A stretch of DNA of 58,602 bases, taken from NCBI GenBank assembly GCA_029263355.1, contig JAJCXQ010000425.1, positions 1 to 58,602 on the forward strand. Reading direction: 5' to 3'. Source of the stretch: Acidobacteriota bacterium. Lineage in GTDB: Bacteria; Acidobacteriota; Thermoanaerobaculia; Multivoradales; J023. The notes under the pieces are model-generated. The model made no database searches and was not told the origin of the DNA. It saw only the letters and a program-made list of their open reading frames with translations. Both the position numbers and the translations under genes were made by a program. Below, in pieces: positions 56,739 to 58,602 of the stretch. Positions within the stretch are counted from its first letter, which is position 1. Each line of letters opens with the position of its first letter.

Positions 56739-58602
56739 TTACAGAGTTCGGTGTTCTCGCGCAGACACACCGGGGAGGGTGAAGCAGAAGGTTGACCCTT
56801 GGCCTTGCCCTTCGGATTCGACCCACACTCGGCCACCATGGACCCGGACGATGCGCTGAACGAGGGCCAAACCGACGCCGGTGCCATCAACATCCGCGCT
56901 CAGGCGCTCGAATAAGCCAAAAATCTTTTCATGGTAGGAGGGGTCGATACCGAGGCCGTTGTCTCGCACCAGGTAAACCTGTCCGCTGTTGTCTTGACGG
57001 GTCGTGATGTCGACTCGCGGATTGGGCTGATCACCCATGTATTTGACCGCATTCTCGATCAGATTTTGCAGCATGGTCAGAAGTCGCTGTCGATCGCCAG
57101 TGACGGTCGGTAGCTCGGGGTCGATAGCCACCTCCACGCCGCGTTCCTCGATCTGCCCGGCAACTTGCTCCGTCGCTTCCTGAGCCAGCTCAGTGAGCGG
57201 GATCTTCTGCGGCTCGTTGGCGACCCGGCCGACCATCGACAACTCCAACAGCTCGTTGACCAGGGTGCTCATCTTGACGGCTGCTGCCTGGATGCGTTCC
57301 ATGTCGTGTTGGATGCGGTCGAGCTTGCCCTCGGAGAAGTCCTTCTCCAACAGGCCAAGGAAGCCGCGGATCGTGATCAGCGGGCTCTTGAGGTCGTGGG
57401 ACACGCCATAAATGACACGCTCGAGATCGGCATTCTTGGCCTCCAACTGGCGGACAAACTGCTGACGCTCGGCGTCGGTGCGCTGCATCAAAGCATTGGC
57501 TTCCGCCAGTTGTTGCAGCCTCATATCGAGCCGCGTTCGCCGCAGCAGCCAGCCGACGATACCGATTGCTGTGATCGCCAAGCCCAGGGTGTAAACGATG
57601 TAGGCCCACCAGGTTCGGTACCAGGGGGGTAGGATGCGGAATTCGTAGGCCGCGATCCGGCTGGGTTGATGGTAGATGTCACGCCCCTGAACTTCGAAGC
57701 GGTATCGACCTTCCCGCAGGGCGGTGAAGTCACGATAGGTTTCGGTTGTCCAGTCGGTCCAAGACTCTTCCAGACCGATCAACTGGCTACGGTAGCGATT
57801 GGCTGTGATGCCTTCGAAGCGCGGCAGCGAATACTCGACGCGGAGCGAGCTCTGGTCGTAGTTCAATGGCTGGGGTGCGATCAAAAGAGCGGCTTCCGAG
57901 TCCGCGTCGGCACTGGATGGTGCAGCCGATTCACCGCCGAAAAGCACGGTGCGTCCGGGATTGGCGATCGTCACTCGCCGGATCATCGCCGAGAAGGTCG
58001 AGGCAATGGATGGGGCGCGATCGGTTGGCGTGATGCTCGGCCGGAAAGATGGATGGCCCGTCGCGACGCGGAAGAGGCCATCGACGCCACCCAGCCAGGT
58101 GACCTTGGAAGCTTCAGGCAAGATGGTGTGGGTCGACGCGGTCTTGATCCGACGCAGACTGTTACGGTCGAGCTGAAACCTGCCATCAGGCTGGAGGAGG
58201 GCGATCACGTTGTCTCCACCGTGTAAGCTCAACCACAGGTTGGAATCCATGTCGGGTTTGGCCCTCAGAATCGCAAGGTCGCCATCATAGTCGGGGGCGG
58301 GCAGCAGCGGGCTGAGGGTGAAGGCGTTGACAGTCGGATCGAATTGAAAGAATCCGTCGGGGCTGGGAAAGATCAGCTGGTCACCCAACAACTGGGCTTT
58401 GATGCTCCGCAGGTTCGGCCAGCCGTGCTCATGGCCGAAGCGTTGAACCGTGAGCACGTCGAGTGCGGGCCCGGGAGCGAGGGTGATTCGCATGACGCCG
58501 TCGAAGTGGGTCCCGAGCCATAAATGGCCTGCCGGATCCTCGGTGATGCTGCGAATTTCAGATTCGATCTTGGGAAGCTTTCCGAGCTCGGTCCAGCGGT
58601 CG
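56739..58602 (-). CDS. Two-component-regulator-propeller sensor histidine kinase, 5' end outside the window
   Basis: 621 residues are visible and the frame stays open to the window edge. N-terminal propeller blades (ITEDPAGHLWLGTHFDGVMRI and others) lead into a Y_Y_Y domain (YRSQLIGLEESWTDWTTE, GRYRFEVQGRD), one membrane helix (WAYIVYTLGLAITAIGIVGWLL), a short coiled coil, a HisKA domain with the phospho-acceptor His in YGVSHDLKSPLITIRGFL, and an ATPase domain with N-box LIENAVKY, G1 DNGLGID, and G2 GTGVGLALVQRIV. No receiver domain follows. It is a hybrid-like sensor that probably reads a periplasmic carbohydrate or other ligand. No response-regulator gene is in view. Confidence 0.92.
   Translation of the reverse strand, partial: DRWTELGKLPKIESEIRSITEDPAGHLWLGTHFDGVMRITLAPGPALDVLTVQRFGHEHGWPNLRSIKAQLLGDQLIFPSPDGFFQFDPTVNAFTLSPLLPAPDYDGDLAILRAKPDMDSNLWLSLHGGDNVIALLQPDGRFQLDRNSLRRIKTASTHTILPEASKVTWLGGVDGLFRVATGHPSFRPSITPTDRAPSIASTFSAMIRRVTIANPGRTVLFGGESAAPSSADADSEAALLIAPQPLNYDQSSLRVEYSLPRFEGITANRYRSQLIGLEESWTDWTTETYRDFTALREGRYRFEVQGRDIYHQPSRIAAYEFRILPPWYRTWWAYIVYTLGLAITAIGIVGWLLRRTRLDMRLQQLAEANALMQRTDAERQQFVRQLEAKNADLERVIYGVSHDLKSPLITIRGFLGLLEKDFSEGKLDRIQHDMERIQAAAVKMSTLVNELLELSMVGRVANEPQKIPLTELAQEATEQVAGQIEERGVEVAIDPELPTVTGDRQRLLTMLQNLIENAVKYMGDQPNPRVDITTRQDNSGQVYLVRDNGLGIDPSYHEKIFGLFERLSADVDGTGVGLALVQRIVRVHGGRVWVESEGQGQGSTFCFTLPGVSAREHRTL

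Overview
The window looks like a chromosomal segment of a GC-rich member of the Acidobacteriota, probably from the Thermoanaerobaculia side (inference). The support is a VWFA-related protein of the acidobacterial type (15877-17610), a large orphan MacB/FtsX-type permease of the kind expanded in Acidobacteria (36014-38401), and two exported proteins ending in the motif DGFE(S/T)GD(T/L)SAWS. No rRNA, tRNA, prophage, transposase or CRISPR array was recognised.

Region 1 (1-13.1 kb) is branched-chain amino-acid synthesis. After the end of an acyl-CoA carboxylase beta-subunit gene come leuA-leuC-leuD-leuB and an overlapping Lrp-type regulator, then ilvD-ilvC-ilvB-ilvM-ilvE. Each block is preceded by what reads as a classical attenuator: a leader ORF packed with Leu/Val/Ile codons, followed by a perfect GC hairpin and T-rich tail. 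The leu leader is dominated by Leu codons; the ilv leader mixes Val, Leu and Ile.

Region 2 (13.2-23.3 kb) holds an acyltransferase with an SGNH domain, an RDD membrane protein, the VWFA protein, an FG-GAP repeat protein, and a lower-GC minus-strand trio: unknown protein, EEP-family nuclease/phosphatase and a divergent nucleoside hydrolase. Region 3 (24.1-31.5 kb) is a compact carotenoid cluster resembling the C30 acid / glycosyl ester branch of the staphyloxanthin type: two CrtI/CrtN-like enzymes, an aldehyde dehydrogenase, an acyltransferase, a glycosyltransferase and a DUF2141 protein. There is no squalene or phytoene synthase in view.

Region 4 (31.5-46.8 kb) has a two-subunit sodium:solute symporter, a renalase-like oxidoreductase, a VapBC-like pair, the orphan ABC permease, a remnant of a formylglycine-generating-enzyme gene, a metallophosphoesterase, an alpha/beta hydrolase, a hipBA module with two recognisable operator sites, a nucleotidyltransferase-fold gene with an unknown partner, yaaA, and a lipoprotein sulfatase-like hydrolase.

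Region 5 (46.8-58.6 kb) has a 1351-residue exported beta-propeller/di-haem protein with a carbohydrate-binding-like module nested in its cytochrome part, a small membrane protein, a trans-sulfuration enzyme, msrA, a PQQ-type propeller protein, a Tat-exported unknown protein and the 3' part of a sensor kinase gene.

The most striking observation is msrA (53004-53693, minus). Its catalytic cysteine codon is TGA, the frame is open on both sides, and a SECIS-like hairpin lies 12 nt downstream, so it appears to encode a selenocysteine MsrA with no cysteine at all. A second theme is the frequency of short (12-27 bp) tandem duplications at gene starts, linkers, gene ends and in the leu leader.
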